Below are positions 26,670 to 34,178 of a stretch of DNA of 35,332 nucleotides, in pieces (within the stretch, counting starts at the first letter, position 1; each line of letters starts with the position of its first letter). Where the stretch lies: NCBI GenBank assembly GCA_024683955.1, contig JAIKXS010000072.1:1-35332 (forward strand), in the 5' to 3' direction. A model generated the notes under the pieces. That model was not told the DNA's origin. It saw only the letters and a program-made list of their open reading frames with translations, and made no database searches. Made by a program: the position numbers and the translations under genes. Source of the stretch: Desulfovibrio sp. GTDB taxonomy: Bacteria; Desulfobacterota; Desulfovibrionia; Desulfovibrionales; Desulfovibrionaceae.

Positions 26670-27314
26670 ATGAACAGTGTTGAAAACGTTTTGCCATCTG
26701 CCACATCCGAAGCGACCGTTTCCACAGACAGCGGCCGGCAGACAAAGACGGACATGGCCGCCGTGCAGCTGTCTGTGGCCGAAGCCGGAAAGGTTGAAGC
26801 CGAGGAGAGCGTCAGGCAGATTGAAGTGGCCCAGACCCGCAAGCAGGAGTTTGTCACCGTTCTCAGGGCTGCCAGGGAGCTCCGTCGGGCCGGAGTCAGA
26901 GGCGGCCAGGCTGCTTCGAGTGAGTATATGCGCGCGTTGGAGGCATGCAGACACGCACGAAAGGGAAAAGGAAGTATTCCCATCTGGCTTCTGAAGTTCT
27001 TCCGAAGCCACGGTATCTTTGTAGAAAGCCCCTCAACCGCGGGCAATAGCCCGGTGGACACATGGTCAACGGCTCTCGACATTCTGCAAAATCTGCAGGT
27101 GGTGAATGCCTTTTGCGATCTTGCAGGTATCGCTATGCCCTCATCGGAGGACATGGCCGAGAACCTGGCTGAGTGGGACAGCCTCATTCGCGATCTTCAG
27201 GCCAAACTTGATGATCTCGGCGCGGAAATCAGCGCCAGGCTGGCGCGGCTGCAGGATACGGTTGGGCAGTACGACAGCCTCCTGTGGGGAGCCGACACGA
27301 CCATAAATAAATAA
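26670..27314 (+). CDS. Unassigned helical protein, possibly secreted
   Basis: This 214-aa protein has a Ser/Thr-rich, probably disordered N-terminus (about 1–30). Two helical segments rich in Glu, Arg and Ala follow, then GSIPIWLLKFFRSHGIFVES. A C-terminal amphipathic helix (about 170–214) contains DLQAKLDDLGAEISARLARL. There is no signal peptide or transmembrane helix. The order, disordered N-terminus then short helix-breaking segment then C-terminal coiled coil, is reminiscent of small type III secretion substrates such as tip or EspA-like filament proteins. That is a pattern impression only. GGGGG lies 10 nt before the chosen ATG; ATG 26619 with GGAGG too close is an alternative. It ends before a strong terminator. 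Confidence 0.6.
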   Translation: MNSVENVLPSATSEATVSTDSGRQTKTDMAAVQLSVAEAGKVEAEESVRQIEVAQTRKQEFVTVLRAARELRRAGVRGGQAASSEYMRALEACRHARKGKGSIPIWLLKFFRSHGIFVESPSTAGNSPVDTWSTALDILQNLQVVNAFCDLAGIAMPSSEDMAENLAEWDSLIRDLQAKLDDLGAEISARLARLQDTVGQYDSLLWGADTTINK

Positions 27315-27339
27315 CGGTCAGCGTTGAAAGAGACTGAGT

Positions 27340-27374
27340 GCCCGTGGGGATTCGTTCCCGGCGGGCTTTTTTTT
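27340..27374 (+). terminator. Rho-independent terminator
   Basis: GCCCG at 27340 pairs with CGGGC ending at 27366. The inner GGGA/TCCC stem has one G·G mismatch and a small loop, and eight T residues follow (27367–27374). It lies 25 bp after the stop codon of the unassigned helical protein and closes the Lon-like transcription unit. Confidence 0.82.
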
Positions 27375-27530
27375 GGGGGGAAAAGACGGGGTGCAGGTGT
27401 CGTTATGAGTGGGCGGTGGCGTTGAAGGGGGGAGCCTGGTCTTGCCCGCGGGCACGGGATGGAGTGCTCGCAGGTTCTTGCCGGGACCCCGGGTTTTGGC
27501 TACTGTCGGGGGATGAAGGAGAATTCCGCC

Positions 27531-28076
27531 ATGAAGCAGGGAAACATCAGAAGAGCCTTCTCCTATTTCGAGTCGGGAGCCGTCCTTCTCGTCACCTCAA
27601 GTGACGGAAAACGGGACAACGTGATGACGATATCGTGGCAGATGGTTCTCGATTTCTCGCCACGAATCGCCATCGCAACAGGAGAATGGAACGAGTCGTT
27701 CCGGACCATACTGGAGACTGGGGAGTGTTGCCTGTGCGTCCCATCCTTCGACATGGTAGAGACGGTTGTCGGGGTCGGAACGATGCACGGTTCGCAGGGC
27801 GACAAGTTCGGGCGTTTCGAACTCGTCAGGTCGAAGGCCATGAAGGTCAGGGCACCCTTGATTCCGGACTGTCTTGCGGCACTGGAGTGCAGGCTGGAGG
27901 ATTACGTGGAGGATCACGGCATCCTGATATTTAAGGGACTCCTGCTCTGGGAAAACGCCGGAAAAAAAGACCGACGGGTCATCCATGCAAACGGTGACGG
28001 GACATTCTTCGCCGACGGCGAGTTCAGGGATCTGAGGCGGGAAATGCGGGACAGACTCCCGGAAGGACTGGAATAG
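27531..28076 (+). CDS. Flavin reductase-like domain protein (flavoredoxin type)
   Basis: This 181-aa FMN-binding split-barrel protein is of the flavin reductase-like family. Residues near the N-terminus, AVLLVTSSDGKRDNVMTISW, match the FMN-binding start, and FSPRIAIATGEWNESFRTI and ECCLCVPSF follow. The central VVGVGTMHGSQGDKFGRFEL and LECRLEDYVEDHGILIFKG are typical of the family. In sulfate reducers, flavoredoxins use reduced flavin in electron transfer, but the substrate is not known here. ATG 27531 has AAGGAG 9 nt upstream, better than ATG 27513 whose GGGGG abuts it. It is a monocistronic unit after a terminator. Confidence 0.88.
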   Translation: MKQGNIRRAFSYFESGAVLLVTSSDGKRDNVMTISWQMVLDFSPRIAIATGEWNESFRTILETGECCLCVPSFDMVETVVGVGTMHGSQGDKFGRFELVRSKAMKVRAPLIPDCLAALECRLEDYVEDHGILIFKGLLLWENAGKKDRRVIHANGDGTFFADGEFRDLRREMRDRLPEGLE

Positions 28077-28342
28077 CCAGGCACACGGGCGCGGAAGGGC
28101 ACCTTTCACGCAGGAGGAATCGAAGTCAGGCGAAGATCCTTCGTTCCTCGGGATCATGCCGATATTCGCAGCATGCTGGTCTTCTCGTGCAATGGCGGTT
28201 CCCCTGCCTGGTTCTCCCGTCTATGGGCGTGGTTTTCACCCTGAATGGGAGATAGAGCCCGTATGGCACCTGTTATGATCTTCTGACGTGCGCCAATGCA
28301 GGAGATGTGCGCTCAAGACACCCATCGGCCCTTCTTTCTTGT

Positions 28343-29593
28343 CTAGGCACGAAAGACGGTAAAGGGAATTCTGTGGCATTCGGGGCTCTCCTCCTCCGTG
28401 TGACCGAGCTCCCATGTCATATGCTCCCATCCTGCTTTTCTGGCCAGTTCTTCCGCAACGCCGGCAACGTTCAGGACGGGGTGACGCTTAAAGACCTCGG
28501 GCAGTCCGTAGGTCAGGTTGCATCGCAGGCATTTTCCGGGTCTCTGAAGAAGTTCAAAGGCCATGCTGAGCCGATCCTCACCGTTTTCCCTGCAGACAAG
28601 GCGGATGTCATAGGCTCCTTCCTCGGCACCTCCAAAAAGGGCATCAAAGAAGTCGTTGGTACGCGAGGCGGGAAAAACGGAGTCAAGCCAGGATTGATTT
28701 TCAATGTCGCTTTTCATGATGTGTGCAGCATCCTTCGTATGTAAAGACGGGGCGCTGTCTCCCTGTTGTATGGTAAGAGGTTGAATCGGGGGCTGAGGTG
28801 AAATGGTGTCGGTTTCCGCAGCGACCGTTTCGTGCTGCCGTTGGGTCCTGTTCCTGCGCTCTTGCCGGGTAGTATGGCCGGTTTTTCTGCGAATTTGTCT
28901 GCACAGTCCCATGAGCGCGTCGTATTCGCTTCTTCTGAGCTCCATGCGTCCGAAAAGGTGTTTCCACGGCAAAAAAAAGTACTCGGTATTGTCGCCGTGA
29001 AGACAGTCAAGGGAGAGGAGCGTTTCCTTGAAAAGAGAAAGAAAGCGTTCAAGATCTGGCTGGGAAATGGTTTTTGCGTGACATCTCGGACGGCCCTGCA
29101 GGCCGCGCATGGCCTTTGCACATTCGTAGAGGACGAGCAGGACAGACTGGGCAAGGTTGAGGGATGACGCCTCATCCGTCGGAATGGTGATGAGATCCTG
29201 ACAACGGGATATCTCCCTGTTTTCAAGACCTGTGTCCTCGGGGCCGAAGAGGATGGCGATGTTTTCGCCGGCATGCAGCTTTTCCGCGATGAGACGACAG
29301 GCCTCCTCAGGAGCCAGGACCCCTTTTCGCCAGCCTCCGGTACGTGCGGTTGTGCCGAAGACAAGATTGACATCGCCGAGGGCGCTTCCGATATCGTCCA
29401 CGATCAGAAGACGCTCAAGGAGCGGAGCACCCTTGGGGGTCGCAAGGGGGAGGGCCTTTTCAAAGGACCAGCGTTCCGGTGCCACAAGTCGGATATCGCC
29501 GCAGCCCATATTGGCGCAGGCTCGGGCTGCCATTCCTATATTTTCCGGAAAGCGTGTGCGAACAAGAACGATGCGCAGGCCGTCAAGAAGCAT
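28343..29593 (-). CDS. TrmJ-like RNA methyltransferase fused to a second domain
   Basis: This 416-aa protein has an N-terminal SpoU/TrmH-type methyltransferase (about 1–240). Motif 1 is FPENIGMAARACANMG, motif 2 ILFGPEDTGLENRE, motif 3 SSLNLAQSVLLVLYE. TrmJ 2'-O-methylates position 32 of tRNAs. A Gln/Thr/Pro-rich linker (about 241–292) joins a C-terminal domain (293–416). That domain begins MKSDIENQSW and contains GGAEEGAYDIRL, LLQRPGKCLRCNLTYGLP and GWEHMTWELGHTEEE. I recall the latter as a standalone small Desulfovibrio protein. The internal ATG at 28717 has AGGA 14 nt upstream, too far for a clear separate start, so a genuine fusion is favoured. The start is ATG 29593; an upstream ATG gives 18 non-conserved residues. 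Confidence 0.82.
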   Translation of the reverse strand: MLLDGLRIVLVRTRFPENIGMAARACANMGCGDIRLVAPERWSFEKALPLATPKGAPLLERLLIVDDIGSALGDVNLVFGTTARTGGWRKGVLAPEEACRLIAEKLHAGENIAILFGPEDTGLENREISRCQDLITIPTDEASSLNLAQSVLLVLYECAKAMRGLQGRPRCHAKTISQPDLERFLSLFKETLLSLDCLHGDNTEYFFLPWKHLFGRMELRRSEYDALMGLCRQIRRKTGHTTRQERRNRTQRQHETVAAETDTISPQPPIQPLTIQQGDSAPSLHTKDAAHIMKSDIENQSWLDSVFPASRTNDFFDALFGGAEEGAYDIRLVCRENGEDRLSMAFELLQRPGKCLRCNLTYGLPEVFKRHPVLNVAGVAEELARKAGWEHMTWELGHTEEESPECHRIPFTVFRA

Positions 29594-29749
29594 AAGTCTT
29601 TTTCCGTCACGAAAAGAAGGGTTGGCTCTCCACCCGCCGTTCCGCACCCAAGGACCGGTGAGGTTTCGGTGAAACGCGTTGAACGGCCCGTGCTGGCAGA
29701 AACCTGAGGCGTCGTGTCCCCTGTCTGCGGTTGTCGCCGAAAGGGAGGC

Positions 29750-31048
29750 CTATTTTTTTATGCGCAAATCCTGTACCCGGACAGCCTTTCCTTCAGAGAG
29801 GGGTATGCTGTTGCTCTCGACAAGTTCCACCTGAGGGGTGACAAGTATTTCGTCTTTAAGGGCCCTTGCTATTTTCTGCTGGATCTTATGCAGACTGCGC
29901 ATATCCTCAACAAAATATTCTTCGCGGATCTCAACCTTGACCCGCATGACATCTCCAAAGCCATCATTTTCGAGCTGGATAAGATAGTTCTTTCCAACTT
30001 CATCAAAGGTCATGATGACCTGTTCTATCTGCATCGGGTAGATGTTCACGCCCTTGACGATGAACATATCGTCGGCACGGCCAAGAATGCGGTCCATGCG
30101 CCGGTGCTTGCGGGTGCAGGAGCATTCGCCGGGGAGAAAGCGGGTGAGATCCTTCGTGCGGTAGCGGAGAATGGGCATGCCCTGACGGCAGAGGCTTGTC
30201 ATGACAAGTTCGCCGATGACGCCGTCAGGAACGGGTTCACCTGTTTCAGGATCAACTATTTCAGGATAGTAGGCGTCTTCCCAGATGTGGAGTCCGGCCT
30301 GCTCCAGGCATTCAAAGCCGACACCGGGACCGTTCATTTCGGAAAGACCGTAGGAATTATAGACCTTCATATTGAAGAGCTTTTCAAGGCGTTTTCTGAA
30401 TTCTTCCGTATAGGGTTCCGCCCCGACGAGGGCGATACGCAGGGGAAACTCTTCGGGATTGAAGCCCATTTCCCGAAGTCGTTCGCCGAGAATCAGTGCG
30501 TAGGACGGGAGAATGTGGGCGACGGTCGTATGGAAATCTGTGGCCAGCTTGATCTGCCGTTTGGTATTACCGGCTCCTGCGGGAATGGTGAGACAGCCGA
30601 GACGCTCCGCTCCGTAGTGAATGCCAAGTCCTCCGGTAAAGAGTCCGTAGCCCGACATGTTCTGGAAGACATCGTCCTTGCGGACGCCGACCATATACAT
30701 GCAGCGGGCCATGAGGTCACTCCACCAGTTGAGGTCGTTGGCAGTGTGGCAGATGGCAACGGGAGAACCCGTTGTCCCGCTTGAACAGTGCATACGTACG
30801 ATCTCGGACTTCGGTACCGTCACAAGTCCCATGGGGTACTGGTCGCGGAGATCCTGTTTTGTTGTGAAGGGTATTTTCCGTATATCGTCAAGTGACGTGA
30901 TCGTATCGGGACCTATACCTGCCTCATCTAGCCGTGCGCGGTAAAAGGGGCTTTTTCTTGCCTGTTTTATGGTTGATTTGAGACGAATAAGCTGTGTTTG
31001 TTCGATATGATCCCGGCTCCACAGCTCGGCTTCATCATAGATTTCCAT
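29750..31048 (-). CDS. paaK: Phenylacetate–CoA ligase
   Basis: This 432-aa adenylate-forming enzyme makes aryl-CoA esters from phenylacetate or related acids with ATP. The P-loop is CSSGTTGSPVAICHT (about 88–102). The substrate domain contains FQNMSGYGLFTGGLGIHYGA and the adenylation motif YNSYGLSEMNGPG, and a hinge lies at LGRADDMFIVKGVNIYP. In sulfate reducers and archaea, paaK homologues often accompany indolepyruvate ferredoxin oxidoreductase genes; none is visible here. GAGAT lies 6 nt before ATG 31048. The 60 bp upstream are AT-rich and likely contain the promoter. It is followed by the TrmJ-like gene 156 bp away. Confidence 0.94.
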   Translation of the reverse strand: MEIYDEAELWSRDHIEQTQLIRLKSTIKQARKSPFYRARLDEAGIGPDTITSLDDIRKIPFTTKQDLRDQYPMGLVTVPKSEIVRMHCSSGTTGSPVAICHTANDLNWWSDLMARCMYMVGVRKDDVFQNMSGYGLFTGGLGIHYGAERLGCLTIPAGAGNTKRQIKLATDFHTTVAHILPSYALILGERLREMGFNPEEFPLRIALVGAEPYTEEFRKRLEKLFNMKVYNSYGLSEMNGPGVGFECLEQAGLHIWEDAYYPEIVDPETGEPVPDGVIGELVMTSLCRQGMPILRYRTKDLTRFLPGECSCTRKHRRMDRILGRADDMFIVKGVNIYPMQIEQVIMTFDEVGKNYLIQLENDGFGDVMRVKVEIREEYFVEDMRSLHKIQQKIARALKDEILVTPQVELVESNSIPLSEGKAVRVQDLRIKK

Positions 31049-31170
31049 GGCAGATCTCTTTTATGTAGGAAAAACAGTATGATTTTAGAAAAGAAGAATA
31101 AAATTAAATAATTACAATATGTTAGCCTGTGTATCCGCTTTCTCAGCGTGGCGGAAGGTGCGACCAACGT

Positions 31171-31217
31171 AAAAAGTGGTGCGTAGTGTGAAATCTGCCA
31201 CTACTGCACCACTTTTT
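31171..31217. repeat. Long near-perfect inverted repeat upstream of paaK
   Basis: AAAAAGTGGTGCGTAGTG (31171–31188) is complementary to CACTAC-T-GCACCACTTTTT (31199–31217), with one bulged T and a 10-nt loop. The A/T runs at either end give it the form of a bidirectional terminator. No gene on either side obviously ends here, so it may be a relic of a lost gene or a small palindromic repeat. Confidence 0.6.
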
Positions 31218-31595
31218 AGAAAACCTCTAAATTTGAGATTTCCTTTCTATCACATTGTTAATGAATGTGTTGTTTTGGCTAAGTGGCCATGCTTTTCGTT
31301 TCGGTGTCACGCATACACATACAGGCTGAGGAATATCCCTATCATGCTTCAATGCTTTATACAAGATCGAAATACTGATCGAGAATTATGGCAACGCCGG
31401 CCAGACTGAGCCAGCAGCAGCTGGGGAGAGATTTGCCCATATCGCGAGGCAGCCCTGTTACGATTCCCCATTTTACGTAGCCATCATATTGCCATCGGTA
31501 TTTTTCCCGTCTTTACCCTTCACGTAAGCATTCTTGAAAATGTCTGCAGGCTTCCGACGGTACGACCCGGCATAAAGCCGCTCTTTATCCAAGCA
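31218..31595. other. Non-coding stretch left of IS605 copy 2
   Basis: No gene, RNA or recognisable domain is visible. The composition is mixed. The frame that extends from the degraded tnpA down to 31473 is a read-through of a lost stop codon rather than an independent gene. Confidence 0.5.
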
Positions 31596-31631
31596 CCTTA
31601 TATTCCCGTCCTTCAGGACCGGGATATAAGG
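31596..31631. repeat. Hairpin at the left side of IS605 copy 2
   Basis: CCTTATATTCCCGTCC (31596–31611) pairs with GGACCGGGATATAAGG (31616–31631) around TTCA, with one wobble and one mismatch. Hairpins containing CCCGTCC–TTCA–GGACGGG-like cores are common at IS200/IS605 ends. It lies on the tnpA side, as expected for the left end. Confidence 0.6.
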
Positions 31632-31664
31632 CGCACCGTAACCGGAATCTTTGTCTTCTAAGCC

Positions 31665-32068
31665 TGGGGTAGGCTGAGTTTCAATATACTCTCGCAAAAC
31701 AGAAATCGGAGCGCCGCCGTAACTCCCAGCAAAGTAATTTGGTGACCGGAGATATCCACCCGACAGCTTGCGTTGCAGGCCTCGAAACCCACGCCTCATG
31801 ATCAGTCTGCCGGAAACGCCTTTCAGGCTGTTGACCAGTGAGTATACGGCGAATTTAGGGGGTAATTCACCGGCAGGTGTACATGGTCATCTTCACCGTC
31901 AAGCCCGACAGGTTCTGCTTTTAAGCCCAACGCGCACACTGGCAAATATCGGTTTCAGGTCATCGAGAATCTTGTTTGTGAAGACGCCACGGCGGTATTT
32001 TGTGATCCCGGATACTGCAACCGCGGCTGCATGGACAACGACAAAAGACCCTCGCAAGCTTTTTTCAA
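31665..32068 (-). pseudogene. tnpA: tnpA pseudogene, IS605 copy 2
   Basis: The minus strand reads TKYRRGVFTNKILDDLKPIF, then after a frame change GLDGEDDHVHLPVNYP, then after a one-base loss KFAVYSLVNSLKGVSGRLI and finally GGAPISVLREYIETQPTP. The HUH motif D-H-V-H, lost in copy 1, is intact here, and the catalytic Tyr region REYIETQ is present. Two frameshifts, a degenerated N-terminus (HAAAVAV in place of HVHLVFV) and a lost stop codon (the frame runs on to 31473) show that it is dead. Confidence 0.82.
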
Positions 32069-32069
32069 C

Positions 32070-32225
32070 CGTACTTCACGGGTTTCGAGATACATGCCGG
32101 TCTCAATGCGGCATTAAATATGTTGGCTGCAGGGCATGCCGTGTCAGCCTGTGGAAGAGGGCTTGAGAGCGGCCGCGATGAAGCAGGAACCCGCCCATGG
32201 TGCGGCCCGGGAAGGCCGCTACTGA
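32070..32225 (+). pseudogene. tnpB: tnpB 3' remnant, IS605 copy 2
   Basis: The plus strand gives FTGFEIHAGLNAALNMLAAG and HAVSACGRGL, the TnpB C-terminal zinc-ribbon/RuvC-III end. After a frame change, KQEPAHGAAREGRY runs to the TGA at 32223–32225. The C-terminal peptide matches copy 1 (KQEPAYGAAQEGRY). The rest of the gene is deleted. Confidence 0.8.
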
Positions 32226-32231
32226 CAGGAA

Positions 32232-32262
32232 TCACCCGACGCTTGGCGGGGGAGGGTGTCAA
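32232..32262 (+). repeat. IS605 right-end block, copy 2
   Basis: The sequence after the tnpB stop resembles the right end of copy 1 (ATCACCCG…CGGGGGAGGGTGTCAA against ATCCCCCG…CGGGGGAGAATGTCAA). It ends at TCAA, the presumed cleavage site. In active elements this region also encodes the omega RNA scaffold and the guide comes from the flank beyond TCAA. Confidence 0.65.
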
Positions 32263-32294
32263 TGTAGAAGTGTGGAAGGCGTACAAAAGCAAAA

Positions 32295-32332
32295 CCCCGC
32301 CACAGCATGTTATAAACATGACCTTGACGGGG
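32295..32332 (-). terminator. Terminator of the DUF1036-like gene
   Basis: On the minus strand CCCCG (32328–32332) pairs with CGGGG (32295–32299), with an inner CATGT/ACATG hairpin. TTTTGCTTTTG follows. It lies 70 bp downstream of the stop codon at 32403. Confidence 0.55.
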
Positions 32333-32402
32333 CAATTTTACGAGATCGATTATTGAAGAGGCGAATATGTTTCTAAAAATGAGCTAATTACTTAATATGA
32401 TA

Positions 32403-32840
32403 TTAGCGCTTTCCGATATTAATTGTAGCTTTCCCATTATTATTTTTTAGATATCTAAAACCAACGCGAGATCCTCCACCCAACTTTCTCGAATTTATAG
32501 ATTTAAAAGCTCGTCCCTTAACAATCCAACCAACAAAATCTTTTGACTTCGTTATTACCTTTTCTGAATTTTTTGCATACCAATAATAATTATCATTTGG
32601 ATTATAGTTAAACAATTTTATCGTTTTAGAGGATCCCGGCTGAACATTATACCACCCTATAGTCGTATTCTCCTTTGTATTATAGCCATTTTCTCGAGCG
32701 AAAGCGAAACTTACCAATTTGTTAGTGTAGTTGTTAATCGTGATAACCACCTTGGCTGCGTGAGCATTCGGTGCAGCGATCACGCCAGTCAGCAAGCACA
32801 TCAAAAATGCTGCAAAAAACAGCGTAATAACCTTTTTCAT
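32403..32840 (-). CDS. Secreted DUF1036-like protein
   Basis: This 145-aa protein has a clear Sec signal peptide (MKKVITLFFAAFLMCLLTGV, cleavage near AHA|A). The mature part, VVITINNYTNKLVSFAFARE and IGWYNVQPGSSKTIKLF, followed by YYWYAKNSE, resembles DUF1036, a small beta protein family of unknown role in membrane or periplasm. GGAG lies 8 nt before ATG 32840, deciding against the GTG at 32849. It is markedly AT-rich compared with the core genes and sits among IS and intron relics, suggesting horizontal transfer. The DUF1036 assignment rests on the W-N-V-x-P-G pattern and is tentative. Confidence 0.78.
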   Translation of the reverse strand: MKKVITLFFAAFLMCLLTGVIAAPNAHAAKVVITINNYTNKLVSFAFARENGYNTKENTTIGWYNVQPGSSKTIKLFNYNPNDNYYWYAKNSEKVITKSKDFVGWIVKGRAFKSINSRKLGGGSRVGFRYLKNNNGKATINIGKR

Positions 32841-33091
32841 CTGGATCACTCCTTTGCAAGTTTTATTTTGTGTACCCTAGACGAATTCTGTCTGTCGTGT
32901 TTAGGGCAGTAGCCTGTGAAGTTAGGCAACTCATCTTTTTTTTCTTGGAGTTTCTCATTAGCACAAAAATAATGTTTATATAAAGCCTTGCACAAATTTT
33001 TTTGACTCTGTAATATTAAACACTTATACAGAAAAATGTTTTTTTCTGCTGCCAGGTAGATCTCCGATTCTGCCATGAAATTCAGGCGTTT

Positions 33092-33451
33092 TTGATCATG
33101 TGCTGCGGTGCCAAAAATACTGAAGGTGGATGGCAACTGCTGTCCTGTGATGAATTTTACTGCATCCGGTCGAAACTGGCCCAGCTTGCCAGAGCTGGCG
33201 AGACCGATTCAGAAGGCAAGGCCTATACAAAAGAAACCCTGAGGGCCGCCATTGAGAAGACCGGTCTTACCGTTGGACAGCATTGCACCAAGCATGGATT
33301 GACCGGGTGTATCCCGGTCAATCCATGCTTCAACGTCACTGAATACCCTGAAGCAAAGACTGTGCAGTCAAACTCTATCCGGTACCAGGGCAAGAGCTGG
33401 ACTCTCGAAGAGAGCATGGTAGCCTTTAAGAAGGCCTTTTTTTTGTGCTGA
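33092..33451 (+). CDS. Unidentified ORF with an internal perfect palindrome
   Basis: A 119-aa frame shows coding-like third-position G/C preference from about 33119 to 33420. The product has helical stretches (CIRSKLAQLARAGETDSEGK, TKETLRAAIEKTGL and SWTLEESMVAFKKAFF). I recognise no family. There is no ribosome site before the ATG, so this may be the 3' part of a larger, truncated gene. An 18-bp perfect inverted repeat (33290–33330) lies within it. A terminator (33422–33444) overlaps its last codons, so the locus could instead specify a structured RNA. Confidence 0.4.
   Translation: MIMCCGAKNTEGGWQLLSCDEFYCIRSKLAQLARAGETDSEGKAYTKETLRAAIEKTGLTVGQHCTKHGLTGCIPVNPCFNVTEYPEAKTVQSNSIRYQGKSWTLEESMVAFKKAFFLC
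33290..33330. repeat. Perfect 18-bp inverted repeat inside an ORF
   Basis: AAGCATGGATTGACCGGG (33290–33307) and CCCGGTCAATCCATGCTT (33313–33330) are exact reverse complements separated by TGTAT. A stem of this length is far beyond chance and would fold strongly in RNA or as a cruciform. Confidence 0.9.
33422..33444 (+). terminator. Terminator overlapping the ORF end
   Basis: GCCTT (33422–33426) pairs with AAGGC (33431–33435) around TAAG, followed by C and eight T residues (33437–33444). The stem is short but the T run is good. It overlaps the last codons of the frame ending at 33451. Confidence 0.5.
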
Positions 33452-34170
33452 GCAGCATTACACCAGATATGCTTCCCGCGAAATCGATGCCAGAGTAAAA
33501 CTCATCCCCCCCCTCTCAAACGCCTTTCCACACCAACTCCTGTGTCTCCGCAACGTTTTTCCACTGCAAGACGCAAGATTCCGATACATTGGGAAACGAC
33601 ACGGCCGGGGATATCGTTTATGTCATAGTCAGGGATTATCTCTTCCTTTTTACATTATGAAAGCTACGGCAATGCTGAAGCTGAGACATCCGGTATTTGT
33701 ATGGTAGAGACATTTTCTGTTGAAGACCGTGTGCTCAACGGCGTGTTCCGCTGCGGCATGCGGCGAGAAACTGCCTTTCAACTGCAATTCCTTTGCATTT
33801 TCCTCAAAAGAAGTCGCTAAGAGTGGCGTAGCCGTAACATATTGCCGAGACATAGTATAGACGTGCTTTTAGAGCTGTGCGAGGCAAATGATCGGACCGT
33901 CCTGGAAAGATTAAAATAGACCCGGTAAAGCCGGTTTGCTGATTATTGAGAGTCTCAGCTCTCCGAGTGCCACTTCGGAGCAGTCTGAGCAGATTGGGTT
34001 AGGTATTTCTGACAGATCAGAAAACGCAGCACCTTTGTGTCCACAACTTCTCCTTTTTTCAACCGGATAGTTTTTTGGCGGAATACCGTCATGGTTGCCG
34101 CTATGGCCGACCGACTTACGTTCCTTTCCCGTATATGAGGCATGAATGAAGACTCGTATCGGTTGAAAGT
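33452..34170. other. Non-coding or decayed stretch
   Basis: No convincing gene is visible. Minus frames at 33911–34192 and plus fragments near 33680–33820 (for example VETFSVEDRVLNGVFRCG) are short, have no ribosome sites and match no family I know. The interval may hold relics of genes disrupted by the mobile elements on either side. Confidence 0.45.
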
Positions 34171-34178
34171 TCTTTGAT

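Larger units (their letters stand above)
31596..32262. mobile_element. IS200/IS605-family relic, copy 2 (internally deleted)
   Basis: A hairpin (31596–31631), a frameshifted tnpA (minus) and only the last part of tnpB (plus) lie head to head. They are followed by a right-end block with a partial hairpin (32232–32257) and TCAA at 32259–32262. Compared with copy 1, nearly all of tnpB before its second zinc-ribbon half is missing. tnpA homology stops at about 32068 and tnpB homology begins at about 32070, so the deletion joins the two genes directly. Orientation matches copy 1. Confidence 0.75.

Noticed and set aside
32846-33136. A 96-codon minus-strand frame just upstream of the DUF1036-like gene
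   Set aside because: It is AT-rich with no ribosome site and no family resemblance. Its end overlaps the ribosome site of the next gene and its start overlaps the opposite-strand ORF. It is more likely chance open frame in the leader.
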